64,000 bases of DNA from Stappia sp. (GCF_040110915.1 NZ_CP157793.1:2244939-2308938), one strand, 5' to 3'; positions 32,146-40,403 are shown, counted from the first letter of the stretch. The notes: generated from the letters alone by a model not told the origin. Made by a program: numbers and translations.

Positions 32146-33421
32146 GGATCACCAGCCCCCGCTCGGCCCGCGTGATCGCGGTATAGAGCCAGCGGTTCCT
32201 GTCGGCCGCCGAGCGGCCGAAGCCATCGTCGAAGACGACCACGTTCTCCCATTGCGAACCCTGCGCCTTGTGGCAGGTGATCGCGTAGCCCCAGCTGCTC
32301 TCGATCAGGCCGCGCTTGATCTGCCATTCGCGGCGCCCGCGCTCGGGGTCGTAGGCGATATGGTCGGCATACTCGCCACGCCAGAAGCTCTGCCGCCCGG
32401 CGATACTCTCGCCGTCCTCGGTCTCGACCATGGCGCTGAAGGCGAAGGCGTCGTCAGGATCCTGGCGCACATCGCTCAGCGTCAGGAACATGCCGTTGAT
32501 CAGCCCGAGATCGTGACGGTTCTTGAGGCAGATGATCTTCTCGCCGTTGCCGGTCGGATAGTCGGCCTCGAACCCCGCCGCGCGCTTCATGGCGGTGTTC
32601 AGCCAGCGCCGCGTCGCGTTGGTGCCGCAGAGCACCTGGCCGCCGCGCAGCATCTGCGCCGGGCCGACCTCGTGGCGCGACATCTTCCAGACATTGTCGT
32701 CATGCGCGCCCATCGGGATCGGCGTGCCCTGCCGCGCCAGCGTAGCAAGCCGCAGGATGGCGCTGTCCTCGGCCTGCCGATGCACTTCGGTCAGCATCAC
32801 GTCCGGCGCGGCCTCGGTGAAGAACCCGGCGCCCTTCACAGGCGGCAGCTGGCCCGGATCGCCCAGCACGAGGATGGGCTTGCCGAAAGCGAGAAGGTCG
32901 CGCCCCAAATCCTCGCCCACCATCGACACCTCGTCGAGGACGAGGAGGTCCGCGTCGCGCAGGATGGACTGCTCGTTGATCAGGAACTTGGGCTGGTGGA
33001 TGTCCTCGAGCCGCATCTCGAGCTGGGCGATCCGCTTCATGGCGAAGTCTCGCTCGGCCGGCCCCATGCGCGGCAGCTCGCGACGCAACTCCGCCAGGTC
33101 CTCGGTCACCCGCTCGATCTCTTCCGGCGTCGCCTCGGAGACGCGGTAGATCAGGCTATGGATGGTCTGCGCGGGCGTGCCCTTGCGCGTCATGACGAGC
33201 GCGGCCTTGCCGGTGAAGGCGCCGAAAAGCACGCCGCCCGGGGCGCCGGGGGTCATCGGCGCCAGCCCCAGCGCCTCGATCGCCTGCGCGGTGGTCGTGG
33301 TCTTGCCGGTGCCGGCATAGCCGAACACCCGGAACACCTGCTGCTCGTGGCGGCGGGTCTCGTACCAGTCGCGGATGGCCGCGATGGCGCGGCTCTGCAT
33401 TTCGGAAAGCGTGACGGTCAT
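32138..33421 (-). CDS. RecD/Pif1-like SF1 DNA helicase
   Basis: A 427-residue helicase. Walker A is FRVFGYAGTGKTTTTAQAIE (about residues 30-49), Walker B LLVLDEVSMVGEDL, later motifs VLGDPGQLPPVKGAGFF (motif III) and the UvrD_C_2-type motif YAITCHKAQGSQWENVVVFD near the C-terminus, followed by RWLYTAITRAERGLVIL. It would unwind DNA during phage replication or recombination. It is coupled to the Fe-S nuclease upstream (4-base overlap) and the primase-helicase downstream, a likely replisome block. Confidence 0.9.
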   Translation of the reverse strand: MTVTLSEMQSRAIAAIRDWYETRRHEQQVFRVFGYAGTGKTTTTAQAIEALGLAPMTPGAPGGVLFGAFTGKAALVMTRKGTPAQTIHSLIYRVSEATPEEIERVTEDLAELRRELPRMGPAERDFAMKRIAQLEMRLEDIHQPKFLINEQSILRDADLLVLDEVSMVGEDLGRDLLAFGKPILVLGDPGQLPPVKGAGFFTEAAPDVMLTEVHRQAEDSAILRLATLARQGTPIPMGAHDDNVWKMSRHEVGPAQMLRGGQVLCGTNATRRWLNTAMKRAAGFEADYPTGNGEKIICLKNRHDLGLINGMFLTLSDVRQDPDDAFAFSAMVETEDGESIAGRQSFWRGEYADHIAYDPERGRREWQIKRGLIESSWGYAITCHKAQGSQWENVVVFDDGFGRSAADRNRWLYTAITRAERGLVILA

Positions 33422-34245
33422 GCCCGGGCCTCCGGCCGTTCGCCGCTGAAACGCTCCACCGGAGCGTTTCCGGGACGCGGCTCACCCCAACAGCTCGCCG
33501 AGAACGGGCAGAACCGGCAGAGATAGAAGTCGGAGCGCGTGGCGATCCGCGGCAGCAGCTCGCCCGAGTCCGCGGCGCGCAGCACGGCCACCGCCTTGTC
33601 GGAGAGCTCCTGCGCGGTCGCCGGCTCGAAGGGGACGTGCTCGTGGTAGAGTTCGCAGCTGTCCTTGTTCAGCGCGGTGAAGAGCGCCGAGCCGAGGCCC
33701 ATGTAGGCCATATAGATCTGCATCTGCCCGAAATAGACGGGCTTGGAGAGCCGGACGCCCTTCTTCGCGGTGTCCGACCAGGAGGACGCCTTCAGAGCCT
33801 TGTGCTCCCAGAGCGCCGGCCAGTCGATGTCCACCTCGGGGCCGGTGACGATGACGCCATCGACATGACCGCGGATGCGACCGCCCGCCGTCTCGAAGCC
33901 GAACTGGCCGCCCTCGCGGGTCTGGGTCCGCAGGTCGAACCCGGCGAGCCGCAGCCAGCGGATGGCGAGATCCTCGAAGACATGGCCGGCGGCGAAGATG
34001 CGCAGGCTGCGCCCCTCGAGTTCCTTGCCGGGATCGGGCGGCGTGTGCGTCACCTCGTAGACGAGGCGGCGCGCGCAGGGCTCACCGATCCGGCTGGCGC
34101 CGAGGTAGTCGCGGGGCCGCTGGCCAGCGCGCTCGGCCACGAGGGCGTCATCGAGCAGCGTGTTGATCCGGGCGCCGAGCGGCGGGGGCGCGTCCGCGGC
34201 GCGGCCGTAGACGCAGCCCGAGCGGTGATTGAGATCGACCAGCAT
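33418..34245 (-). CDS. PD-(D/E)XK nuclease with Cas4/AddB-type cysteine set
   Basis: A 275-residue nuclease. The active site reads GHVDGVIVT (Asp) and LWEHKALK (E-x-K). Four cysteines fit an iron-sulfur cluster as in Cas4/AddB: C57 (GEPCARRLVYE) and a C-terminal YLCRFCPFSASCWG. It would act as a single-strand exonuclease feeding recombination, next to the RecD-like helicase. The ATG at 34245 begins the conserved part, MLVDLNHRSGCVYGRAADA. Confidence 0.85.
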   Translation of the reverse strand: MLVDLNHRSGCVYGRAADAPPPLGARINTLLDDALVAERAGQRPRDYLGASRIGEPCARRLVYEVTHTPPDPGKELEGRSLRIFAAGHVFEDLAIRWLRLAGFDLRTQTREGGQFGFETAGGRIRGHVDGVIVTGPEVDIDWPALWEHKALKASSWSDTAKKGVRLSKPVYFGQMQIYMAYMGLGSALFTALNKDSCELYHEHVPFEPATAQELSDKAVAVLRAADSGELLPRIATRSDFYLCRFCPFSASCWGEPRPGNAPVERFSGERPEARA

Positions 34246-34255
34246 CCGCGCCCCC

Positions 34256-34627
34256 TCAGAACGGCACATCGCCGGCGTCGGATTGGCGCTGCATGGACGC
34301 CTGAAACCCGTCGACGCAGGCCTCGATCAGGCGGTCGATGTCCTCAGCCGGCCGGTCGAAGAAGGGCTCCATCAGCCCCATCTCCGTCAGTGCCTCGGCC
34401 AGCTCGCGGCGCGCCTCGCGGATCGCGCGGGTTTCCATGTCGGTCTTGTCGATCATGCCGTGGTTCCTCTTGGCGTTGGCCGAGCCCGCCGTGAGGCAGG
34501 TCATCGAACAGAAGCGGTGATGGGGATGGCGGTCCCAGCGCAGGCCGTGGTAGTAGCCGAAGCCCCGGGCCTCCCGCCGACCGCAAAGCGCGCAGGGCAC
34601 GCGGCGGCCGAGTTCGGCGCGGGTCAG
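34256..34627 (-). CDS. DUF6511 zinc-binding phage protein
   Basis: About 123 residues. A zinc-finger-like N-terminal part (VPCALCGRREARGFG, then HHRFCSMTCLTAG) precedes a helical acidic half (ARRELAEALTEMGLMEPFFD) ending GDVPF, the DUF6511 pattern. The frame has no ATG or TTG at the proper place: a CTG overlapping the previous stop as CTGA (34627) or a GTG at 34600 inside the zinc motif are the options, so the start is uncertain. It follows the small GTG-started gene. Confidence 0.65.
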   Translation of the reverse strand: MTRAELGRRVPCALCGRREARGFGYYHGLRWDRHPHHRFCSMTCLTAGSANAKRNHGMIDKTDMETRAIREARRELAEALTEMGLMEPFFDRPAEDIDRLIEACVDGFQASMQRQSDAGDVPF

Positions 34628-34857
34628 CCCATCAGGAGCAGGTCGAGCGCGCTTCGCTCCTCCTCGTCCGGCGCGGCGGTTCGGCGCTCGGAGGCCAGCA
34701 CGATGAAGCGGCTGATGGCGTTCGAGGCCATGCATTCCAGATCGCGCCGGGTGAGGCTCGCGATGGGGCGGTCGAGCCGCCCCCGCGCCTCGAGCCAGCG
34801 CCCCATCGCAAGGGCCGCTTCCGTGGTGACATACGCCTGCCATTCGTCCGGGCTCAC
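34624..34857 (-). CDS. Small phage protein, GTG start
   Basis: A 77-residue protein, VSPDEWQAYVTTEAALAMGR then RLDRPIASLTRRDLECMASN. The GTG at 34857 overlaps the upstream stop as GTGA. It is helical with an acidic end (DEEERSALDLLL). It recurs between the SSB-like and DUF6511 genes in similar prophages. No function is visible; the coupled start is the main proof that it is a gene. Confidence 0.65.
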   Translation of the reverse strand: MSPDEWQAYVTTEAALAMGRWLEARGRLDRPIASLTRRDLECMASNAISRFIVLASERRTAAPDEEERSALDLLLMG

Positions 34858-35591
34858 GGGTTGAGCCAGGCCGGGCCGCCCGCGGCCTTCGGCGCGGCGG
34901 GCTCGGCGGCAGGCTGGCTGGCGGGCTGGCCGGCCGACGACGACCATGCGGGCGCGGACGGCGCCGCGGCCGGCTGCGGCTGGCCCCAGGCGGGGGTTGC
35001 GGGCTGCGCGGGCGCGGCGGCCGGCCGGGGCTTGTTCGATGGCTGCGCCGGCACCGTCTCGCCGACCATCACCTTCTGCCACTCGGGCGCGGTGGGCAGC
35101 ACTACGTGGTCGAGCTTGTTGGCGTCCTTGTAGGCGGGGTTGCGGTTCGGCTCGATCTGGATCTTCGCGACGAAGGTGATCCCGTCGAGATCGGCGAGCC
35201 CGCGCAGGACGCGCTTCGCCTTTGCCGCCTCGCTCATGTCCTCGGGGTTCAGGCCGAGCGCGCTGTCGATCATGGCCCGGAACTGGCTCTTGGAGATCTT
35301 CCAGCCGATCGACTGGCCCTGTTCGTCGAGCTTGCCCCCCTGCACGGTGAAGTTCTGCCAGAACTTGCGCCGGGCATGCGGTCCCTCGGCCACAGTGAAC
35401 TCGGCGTCGAGCATCAGCACGTCGCTGCCGGGCTGGTTCGACGGCTTCAGCAGCCCGCGATCCACCTCGCTCGCCCCGTCCGTGCCGCCCTTGCGGATGG
35501 ACATGGTCACCTTGGCGAAGGTGCCGTCGGGGATCAGGTCGCCGGACTGCTGCGGCGCCACGTCGTTCATGTCGAAGGTCATCTCGTTCAT
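34854..35591 (-). CDS. Single-strand-binding-like protein (DUF669-type)
   Basis: A 245-residue protein. The first 170 residues form an OB-like beta-rich domain (TFAKVTMSIRKGGTDGASEV, PGSDVLMLDAEFTVAEGPHA, KFWQNFTVQGG), followed by a Pro/Ala/Gln-rich disordered tail ending AAGGPAWLNP. The plan and the position beside the RecA/Sak4-like ATPase resemble phage DUF669/DUF2815-type ssDNA-binding proteins. SSB role is inferred. ATGA overlap with the ATPase gene. Confidence 0.65.
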   Translation of the reverse strand: MNEMTFDMNDVAPQQSGDLIPDGTFAKVTMSIRKGGTDGASEVDRGLLKPSNQPGSDVLMLDAEFTVAEGPHARRKFWQNFTVQGGKLDEQGQSIGWKISKSQFRAMIDSALGLNPEDMSEAAKAKRVLRGLADLDGITFVAKIQIEPNRNPAYKDANKLDHVVLPTAPEWQKVMVGETVPAQPSNKPRPAAAPAQPATPAWGQPQPAAAPSAPAWSSSAGQPASQPAAEPAAPKAAGGPAWLNP

Positions 35592-36436
35592 CCTTTCGGT
35601 GCGTGGTTGATCTTGGAGAGGAGAGCGCCGAGATCGGCCGGTTCGGTCAGGTCGAGGCGCCCCGAGCGGTCCTTCGCGGGCAGGCCCCAGGGATTGCCGG
35701 AGCGGCAGACGAGGCGGCGCGTCTCGCCCTTCTCGGGGTCGTGCCGCCAGGCGGTCGCGCCGTCGGGGCCGGTCTCGGGGCTGAAGAGGCCGAGGGTCAT
35801 CACCTGGTCGACGATGCCGGGCAGCTCGCGCGCGGCCTTGCCGCCCTCCATCTGCGGCTGCCAGATCGGCCGGTTCATCTCGTCGGTGATCCGCTCGAGG
35901 ATGCCGACGAAGATGACCGTGCGGCCGGGCGCGTGCTGGAGGTGCTTCAGGAGCCCGATCACCTCGCGGGCGAGCAGCCCGTATGCGCCGCGCGTGTCCG
36001 GCTTGCCCGTGCGCTCCGACATCGCTTCCGGCCGGGTCTTGGCCCAGGCCATCGCCTGGCGCGTGAGGTCGGTGATGCTGTCGACGAAGACGATGCGCTT
36101 GGCGTCGAGCCGCGCGGCGAGGTCCGGGTGCTGTCCCCGCAGATGTGCGTGATGCGCCTCCGAGAAATGCTCGTCGGGCTGGGCCGCCGGGTTCGCCCCG
36201 CCGATCAGGCAGGCGATGTCCACGGCGTCGGCAAAGCGGCGGATCGGCAGGCTGTCGCCGCGCCAGTCCTGCACCGACTTCAGCCCGGCCTCGAGATCGA
36301 GGCAGACGGTCTCCTCGGCCGGCAGCGTCTTCAGAAGCGTGGTCTTGCCGGCGCCGCTCGGGCCGAACAGCGCCATGGTGGTCTTGCCCTGCGCCTCGCG
36401 CAGCCGCTCGTCGGCGGTGACGATCCGGAGGCTCAT
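35588..36436 (-). CDS. RecA/Sak4-like phage ATPase
   Basis: A 282-residue ATPase. Walker A is MALFGPSGAGKTTLLKTLPA (residues 21-40), Walker B KRIVFVDSITDLTR, with LQHAPGRTVIFVGILERITD following, as in Sak4/AAA_24-type single-strand annealing ATPases next to phage SSB proteins. It probably helps homologous recombination during replication. ATG at 36436 was chosen as the start of the conserved domain; upstream the frame overlaps the next gene. It is coupled on both sides (ATGA). Confidence 0.8.
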   Translation of the reverse strand: MSLRIVTADERLREAQGKTTMALFGPSGAGKTTLLKTLPAEETVCLDLEAGLKSVQDWRGDSLPIRRFADAVDIACLIGGANPAAQPDEHFSEAHHAHLRGQHPDLAARLDAKRIVFVDSITDLTRQAMAWAKTRPEAMSERTGKPDTRGAYGLLAREVIGLLKHLQHAPGRTVIFVGILERITDEMNRPIWQPQMEGGKAARELPGIVDQVMTLGLFSPETGPDGATAWRHDPEKGETRRLVCRSGNPWGLPAKDRSGRLDLTEPADLGALLSKINHAPKG

Positions 36437-36969
36437 GCGGCGCCTCCCTGCGGCAGAAGCTCGACCTTCAGCGCGCCGGTGCGCACGGTCCGCGCGGGTT
36501 CGAACACCGCCCGGATGTTCTCGGGCCAGGCGGCGTATTTGCGCTCCGGCAACTTGATGGCGATGTCGACATACTGCGCGGGGTCGTCGCCCGAGCTTCG
36601 GATACGCTCGACGATTTCGCCAAGCCGCTCCTGGTCCCAATCCACCCGCTTCGGCAGATCGGCCACCACGGTGAAATCGCCGTCGTCGAAGCGGACCGTA
36701 CCGGTATCCTTGGCCCTGGCCTGTCGTTCCTCGGCGGCGCGCGTGGCGTAGCGGATGGTCAGCGCGGCATCGAGCCGGGCCTTTGCCGCCTTGGCGCGCC
36801 TCAGCGCCTCATCGGTCTCGCGCTGCAGGATGGCGAGCAGTTCGACGGGAAACTGCGCGAGGTCGGCGTCGGGGATGCCCGGCAGGTCTTCGGGCGTGGG
36901 GCTGTTGTTCGGCCAGGGCATGAACGGGTCTCCGTGATCGGCGAATGGGGTCTGGATGGGGAAGGTCAC
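36433..36969 (-). CDS. Phage protein of unknown function, early operon
   Basis: A 178-residue protein with a GTG start at 36969 overlapping the upstream stop (GTGA). It has a helical stretch (LLAILQRETDEALRRAKAAK) then a mixed domain with TVVADLPKRVDWDQERLGEI and IAIKLPERKYAAWPENIRAV. The shape recalls Gam-like or nuclease-inhibitor proteins near recombination genes, but no diagnostic motif is seen. It directly precedes the RecA/Sak4-like ATPase. Confidence 0.65.
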   Translation of the reverse strand: MTFPIQTPFADHGDPFMPWPNNSPTPEDLPGIPDADLAQFPVELLAILQRETDEALRRAKAAKARLDAALTIRYATRAAEERQARAKDTGTVRFDDGDFTVVADLPKRVDWDQERLGEIVERIRSSGDDPAQYVDIAIKLPERKYAAWPENIRAVFEPARTVRTGALKVELLPQGGAA

Positions 36970-37316
36970 GCCGCCTGCTCCTCGAGCAGCAGCGCCGACA
37001 GCGAGGCGGCGGCGTGCTTGGGCTTGGGGCGCGTGACGGCGATGTAGGCGAAGCGGTCGGGGCCCACGCGCTCCTGCACAAGGTGGACGAGGCCCTGCTC
37101 GGCGGCCCAGAAGGCGCGCGATCCGAGCCGCGACAACTCCTCCCGCTCGCGGTCCGCGAGGCGGCCGAGCATCGGGAAGATGTCGAGCACGAGGAAACCG
37201 CGATGGTATTCGAGCCGGTCGCCAGGCGCGGCCTGCGCCACCCACGCACAGAATTCGATCTCGCTGAGCGGACGGCTGGTGCGGACGGTGATGAAGGGGG
37301 TGTTGCCCATGAACAT
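36966..37316 (-). CDS. Phage protein of unknown function, early operon
   Basis: A 116-residue protein (MFMGNTPFITVRTSRPLSEI at the start, RVGPDRFAYIAVTRPKPKHA near the end). A strong AAGGAGG ribosome site lies five bases before the ATG at 37316. It has an alpha-beta character with aromatic residues but no known motif. It is coupled by GTGA to the next gene and follows the sigma-like gene by 22 bases. Confidence 0.6.
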   Translation of the reverse strand: MFMGNTPFITVRTSRPLSEIEFCAWVAQAAPGDRLEYHRGFLVLDIFPMLGRLADREREELSRLGSRAFWAAEQGLVHLVQERVGPDRFAYIAVTRPKPKHAAASLSALLLEEQAA

Positions 37317-37338
37317 GATCTCCTCCTTTCGCCTCTAC

Positions 37339-37932
37339 TCACGCCGCAGCGAGATCGTCCCAGGAGGGACCGAGCCCGTAGGCGGTAAGGACTTGACGGA
37401 GATCAGCGAGGCGCCGGTAGAGTGCCGAGCGGCTGCCAAAGCCCTCGGCGGCCAGCGCCGTCACTGACCGATGGGCCAGCGCGCAGCAGAACCGGCGGTC
37501 GGCCTCGGGCAACCGCGCCAGCGCGGACTGCACGGCCTCGCGGGTCTGGATGTCAGCCTGCGTGTTACGGTCCTGGCCATGCCAGGCGGCCAGCCCGTCC
37601 GATTCCGCCAACAGGCAGCCCAGCGGCTCGACGCTGCCAGCGACAGGCGCGTCGAGGGAGAGCATCGTGCCGCCCTGCACCTGGCGCTGCCGGTGGTGCC
37701 GGATCGCGATCCGCGAGCACTGGTTGCGCAGCACGATGTTGGCGAAGGCGCCGATGGCGCCGCGGCGCTTGTCGAAGCCCGGCAGCCGGCAGATCAGATC
37801 GATCAGGAGGTCCTGGCGGAGATCGTCGAGATCGGCGGCGGGGAGCGCCAGCTTGCGGTGCAGACGCCGCGCCGCGACGTCTGTCTCGTCGATCAGCGTG
37901 GCAAGGTCGGAGGGGGAAATCGGTGGGTGCAT
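37339..37932 (-). CDS. Sigma-70-family (ECF-like) phage sigma factor
   Basis: A 197-residue protein. Region 2 is recognisable in LDDLRQDLLIDLICRLPGFD followed by KRRGAIGAFANIVLRNQCSR; region 4 is TREAVQSALARLPEADRRFC with a C-terminal HTH (RSVTALAAEGFGSRSALYRR). It has no anti-sigma partner nearby. Such factors in alphaproteobacterial phages are placed between regulatory and replication genes and may redirect RNA polymerase to phage promoters. It is preceded by a 117-base gap carrying two GAAAACCTCCC repeats. Confidence 0.8.
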   Translation of the reverse strand: MHPPISPSDLATLIDETDVAARRLHRKLALPAADLDDLRQDLLIDLICRLPGFDKRRGAIGAFANIVLRNQCSRIAIRHHRQRQVQGGTMLSLDAPVAGSVEPLGCLLAESDGLAAWHGQDRNTQADIQTREAVQSALARLPEADRRFCCALAHRSVTALAAEGFGSRSALYRRLADLRQVLTAYGLGPSWDDLAAA

Positions 37933-38049
37933 GTCGTTCGATCCTGGTCGTTTCCGTTCACGACCCGACCGTGCAACATGCTGAAATCGTTTATCTCTCG
38001 GACTTCTCCTGAAAACCTCCCGAAAACCTCCCGGCGCCGCAGAACGGGT

Positions 38050-39045
38050 CTAGGCGATGAACGCGATCTCGGACGACGCGAGAGCGAGTCGAGCGCCGAC
38101 CTTGGACTTCCGCTCGATGAACCCGTTGCTCGGGACCGCGTTCAGACGCGTGTTCTTCCGGAAGACATCGCGTAGCCGATTTAAGCAGCGGTCGACCTGT
38201 TCGGGATTGCTCTCTCGTCCCGTGCTGGCCTGCAGCGTGGCCGCGAGACTGTCCTTTGGCACCCAGCCGCCAGCAGCCACCGCCTCCTCCGCGAGCATTA
38301 CGAACGCGTCGAAGTCCCGCGGTTCGACGTCGAGTTCGATGCCCTCGAAGATCATACGGCGACCGATACGGTCGATCTGGAGGCGTGCATCCGACGCTTT
38401 CGGTCCCGTAGGCACGCGGATCCGGCCGAGCTCGAGCGCGAAGGGAAGCGCAGGATCGTCGCGCAGCAGGTCCTCGGCACGGACCACCGTCATGCGCATA
38501 GGCTCGAGCTGGCGGGCGATCCCCGTGGGTAGATCGGAATTGCCGAGGCTGATCAGGGCGACGGGGGCTTCGTCGTCTATAGCGCCGCGCACGTGATCAA
38601 CGATCTCCTGCGCAGTGTCCTCCCGCAGCCGCCGCACGAGGCAGACCTCTGCAGCGCGATTGTGGCCCTCGTGCCTGCCGAGTCGCCAGACCCGTACCGA
38701 GAGCGCCGTCGGGCCGGGCCCGCCGAGCCCCGACTGCTCGCGGATCGCGCGGCAGAGCGCGGCGATGTCGATGTCGAAGGTCTGGACATCCAGCGCATCT
38801 TCGTAGCGTTCGCACTCGCCGGTTTCCGGATCGACGACGACCAGCCCATCGTCGACGATCTGGAAGACCGCAGCGCCGTCGTCGCGCAGATCCTCCCGCT
38901 CCACGAGGATCCCACGGTTGCGAAGCGACCGGACGACCCCGGGCTCGTATGGCTTCAGGTCGGCCGCGCCGACGGCGCGGATCGGTTGACGATCACTCTG
39001 CCGCAGCAGCAGCCTGACCAGTTCCGCGGCGTTTGCGAATGTCAT
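38050..39045 (-). CDS. Unknown protein with C-terminal winged-helix-like domain, second gene of SOS-linked pair
   Basis: A 331-residue protein starting MTFANAAELVRLLLRQSDRQ. The N-terminal 60 residues look like a DNA-binding or dimerisation module (GVVRSLRNRGILVEREDLRD); the middle is alpha-beta (AEVCLVRRLREDTAQEIVDH, APVALISLGNSDLPTGIARQ); the end, LAATLQASTGRESNPEQVDR then LNRLRDVFRK and SNGFIERKSKVGARLAL, has the layout of an OmpR-like winged helix. No family was recognised with confidence. Its start lies 53 bases inside the preceding gene, so the two are coupled. It may be a transcription regulator of the prophage. Confidence 0.65.
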   Translation of the reverse strand: MTFANAAELVRLLLRQSDRQPIRAVGAADLKPYEPGVVRSLRNRGILVEREDLRDDGAAVFQIVDDGLVVVDPETGECERYEDALDVQTFDIDIAALCRAIREQSGLGGPGPTALSVRVWRLGRHEGHNRAAEVCLVRRLREDTAQEIVDHVRGAIDDEAPVALISLGNSDLPTGIARQLEPMRMTVVRAEDLLRDDPALPFALELGRIRVPTGPKASDARLQIDRIGRRMIFEGIELDVEPRDFDAFVMLAEEAVAAGGWVPKDSLAATLQASTGRESNPEQVDRCLNRLRDVFRKNTRLNAVPSNGFIERKSKVGARLALASSEIAFIA

Positions 39046-40231
39046 TGTCTTCCAGCATCTCGAGGATGAGCCGTTCATGGGAATGGTCGCGCATGCTGAC
39101 GGTGCGCGGCGGCCGGATGGTCACCGGAACCACCACCTCCGCGTCGTCCATTTCGATGGTCACATCGATCTTGGCATGCACGATCCGCAGGTCGGCGATG
39201 TCGAGGTCCGACGCTACGTCCCTCAAACGCTTGAGGGCATTCTGGGAATCGCCAAGCGTGAGGAACCATGGCGAGCGGCGCAGACGCCCCGTCGTCGTGA
39301 TCTGGGCCTCGTCGACGCGCACCTCGCGCAAGGCGACATGCGTGATGTCTCCATCGGGGTCGAAGTGAAACTTGAACGCGGCGCCCAACTTCTGCAGCGG
39401 CTCGAGCGTGTAGAGCTGCTCCTTCGCCGACGCCTCGAAGATGTCCTTGTCTCCCAGGACGTGCTCTCCGAACAGCTTGACCAGCTTCTTGGCATCGGCG
39501 GCCGATTTAGAGCCGACAGCGATGGATCCCTGTCGGGGATCATACTCGATGGTCGACTGGACGATTTCGCGAAACTTGAGCGTATCCTCGGTCCCCTCCT
39601 GGTCGACGTTCTTCGTCTCCGGCTTGGAGCCATGCAGGATCAGGACCCGCAGCAGATCCTCCTCCTCGAACCACCGCACATCGCAATAGTGGCCGTTGTA
39701 GCGGCTAGCGAAATGCCGCCGCACGGCCTCGGTGAATTCATTCTGAACACCGGCCTCGTGATGCCGCGGCTCGACATCCTCGCGGTCGGCATCGCGCTCG
39801 AGCTTGGAGGAATGTGCGAGGAACGCCGCGGCGCTGAGCGCCCTGTCGAAGATGGCCCCGTGATCCAGCCAAGTAACCAGCGCAATGAAGCGAGGGGTGA
39901 AGCGCAGGTCATCGTCGCCGCCTTCGACACGATGGGGCGCCAGGACGTCGACACCTGCCTCCGTGGCGATCTCCTGGATGATGCGGGCGCCGGCATCGGT
40001 CGACAGGGTGGAGATGTTGTAGAGGGCGAACTGCAGCTTGGCCGGAAACTGCGTATCCGCCCTGGCGAAGAGATTGAAGATCATCTCGCGCCGCTTCTTG
40101 TCATCGTCGGGAAGGTCATGCCAATTGAAATCGATCTGCCCGAGATAGGGGCTCAGCAGACGGTGGAGCAATTCGATATCCACGGTTCTCGAAAAAGCGC
40201 GATCGACGAAATTTCTGATCCTCTTCGGCAT
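38993..40231 (-). CDS. Unknown protein, first gene of SOS-linked pair
   Basis: A 412-residue soluble protein starting MPKRIRNFVDRAFSRTVDIE with a clear AGGAG ribosome site. It has a helical N-terminal 100 residues, a middle with FASRYNGHYCDVRWFEEEDL and HGSKPETKNVDQEGTEDTLK, and a repetitive beta C-terminal part (REVRVDEAQITTTGRLRRSP, HAKIDVTIEMDDAEVVVPVT). No membrane segment or known catalytic motif is seen. It is the first gene of the whole early operon, 145 bases from a GTTC-N7-GTTC LexA box. It may be an induction regulator or a defence component; nothing in the sequence decides. Confidence 0.65.
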   Translation of the reverse strand: MPKRIRNFVDRAFSRTVDIELLHRLLSPYLGQIDFNWHDLPDDDKKRREMIFNLFARADTQFPAKLQFALYNISTLSTDAGARIIQEIATEAGVDVLAPHRVEGGDDDLRFTPRFIALVTWLDHGAIFDRALSAAAFLAHSSKLERDADREDVEPRHHEAGVQNEFTEAVRRHFASRYNGHYCDVRWFEEEDLLRVLILHGSKPETKNVDQEGTEDTLKFREIVQSTIEYDPRQGSIAVGSKSAADAKKLVKLFGEHVLGDKDIFEASAKEQLYTLEPLQKLGAAFKFHFDPDGDITHVALREVRVDEAQITTTGRLRRSPWFLTLGDSQNALKRLRDVASDLDIADLRIVHAKIDVTIEMDDAEVVVPVTIRPPRTVSMRDHSHERLILEMLEDNDIRKRRGTGQAAAAAE

Positions 40232-40375
40232 ATGATCTCCTCTTGGTCCTGAAGGTCCTGCGGACGGGCAAAAGCCCGAAGCCGCTCCGGCGATCCGCTT
40301 CATCTTGCGCGATGCGATGCGCTGCCGAAATTGGCCGAAGCGATGATGCCGATTCACCGCGCGAGCGCGATATGT

Positions 40376-40403
40376 GTTCTGATAATGTTCTACCCGACAG
40401 AAC
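40376..40403. promoter_or_regulatory. LexA (SOS) box GTTC-N7-GTTC with overlapping inverted repeat
   Basis: GTTC at 40376-40379 and 40387-40390 are separated by exactly seven bases (TGATAAT), the direct-repeat operator known for alphaproteobacterial LexA. The spacer is itself a perfect TGATAAT -10-like motif on the plus strand. The second GTTCT also pairs with AGAAC at 40399-40403 as GTTCT-N7-AGAAC, a second 17-base operator-like element. It lies in the 282-base divergent space between the early operon and the recombinase operon and could control both. Confidence 0.65.

Noticed and set aside
29902..32175. 757-codon open frame on the plus strand
   Set aside because: Antisense shadow of the primase-helicase; no domain and a low-complexity composition.
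37933..38049. Two GAAAACCTCCC repeats upstream of the sigma-like gene
   Set aside because: Adjacent 11-base repeats in a 117-base gap; too little to call an operator, although they could be one.
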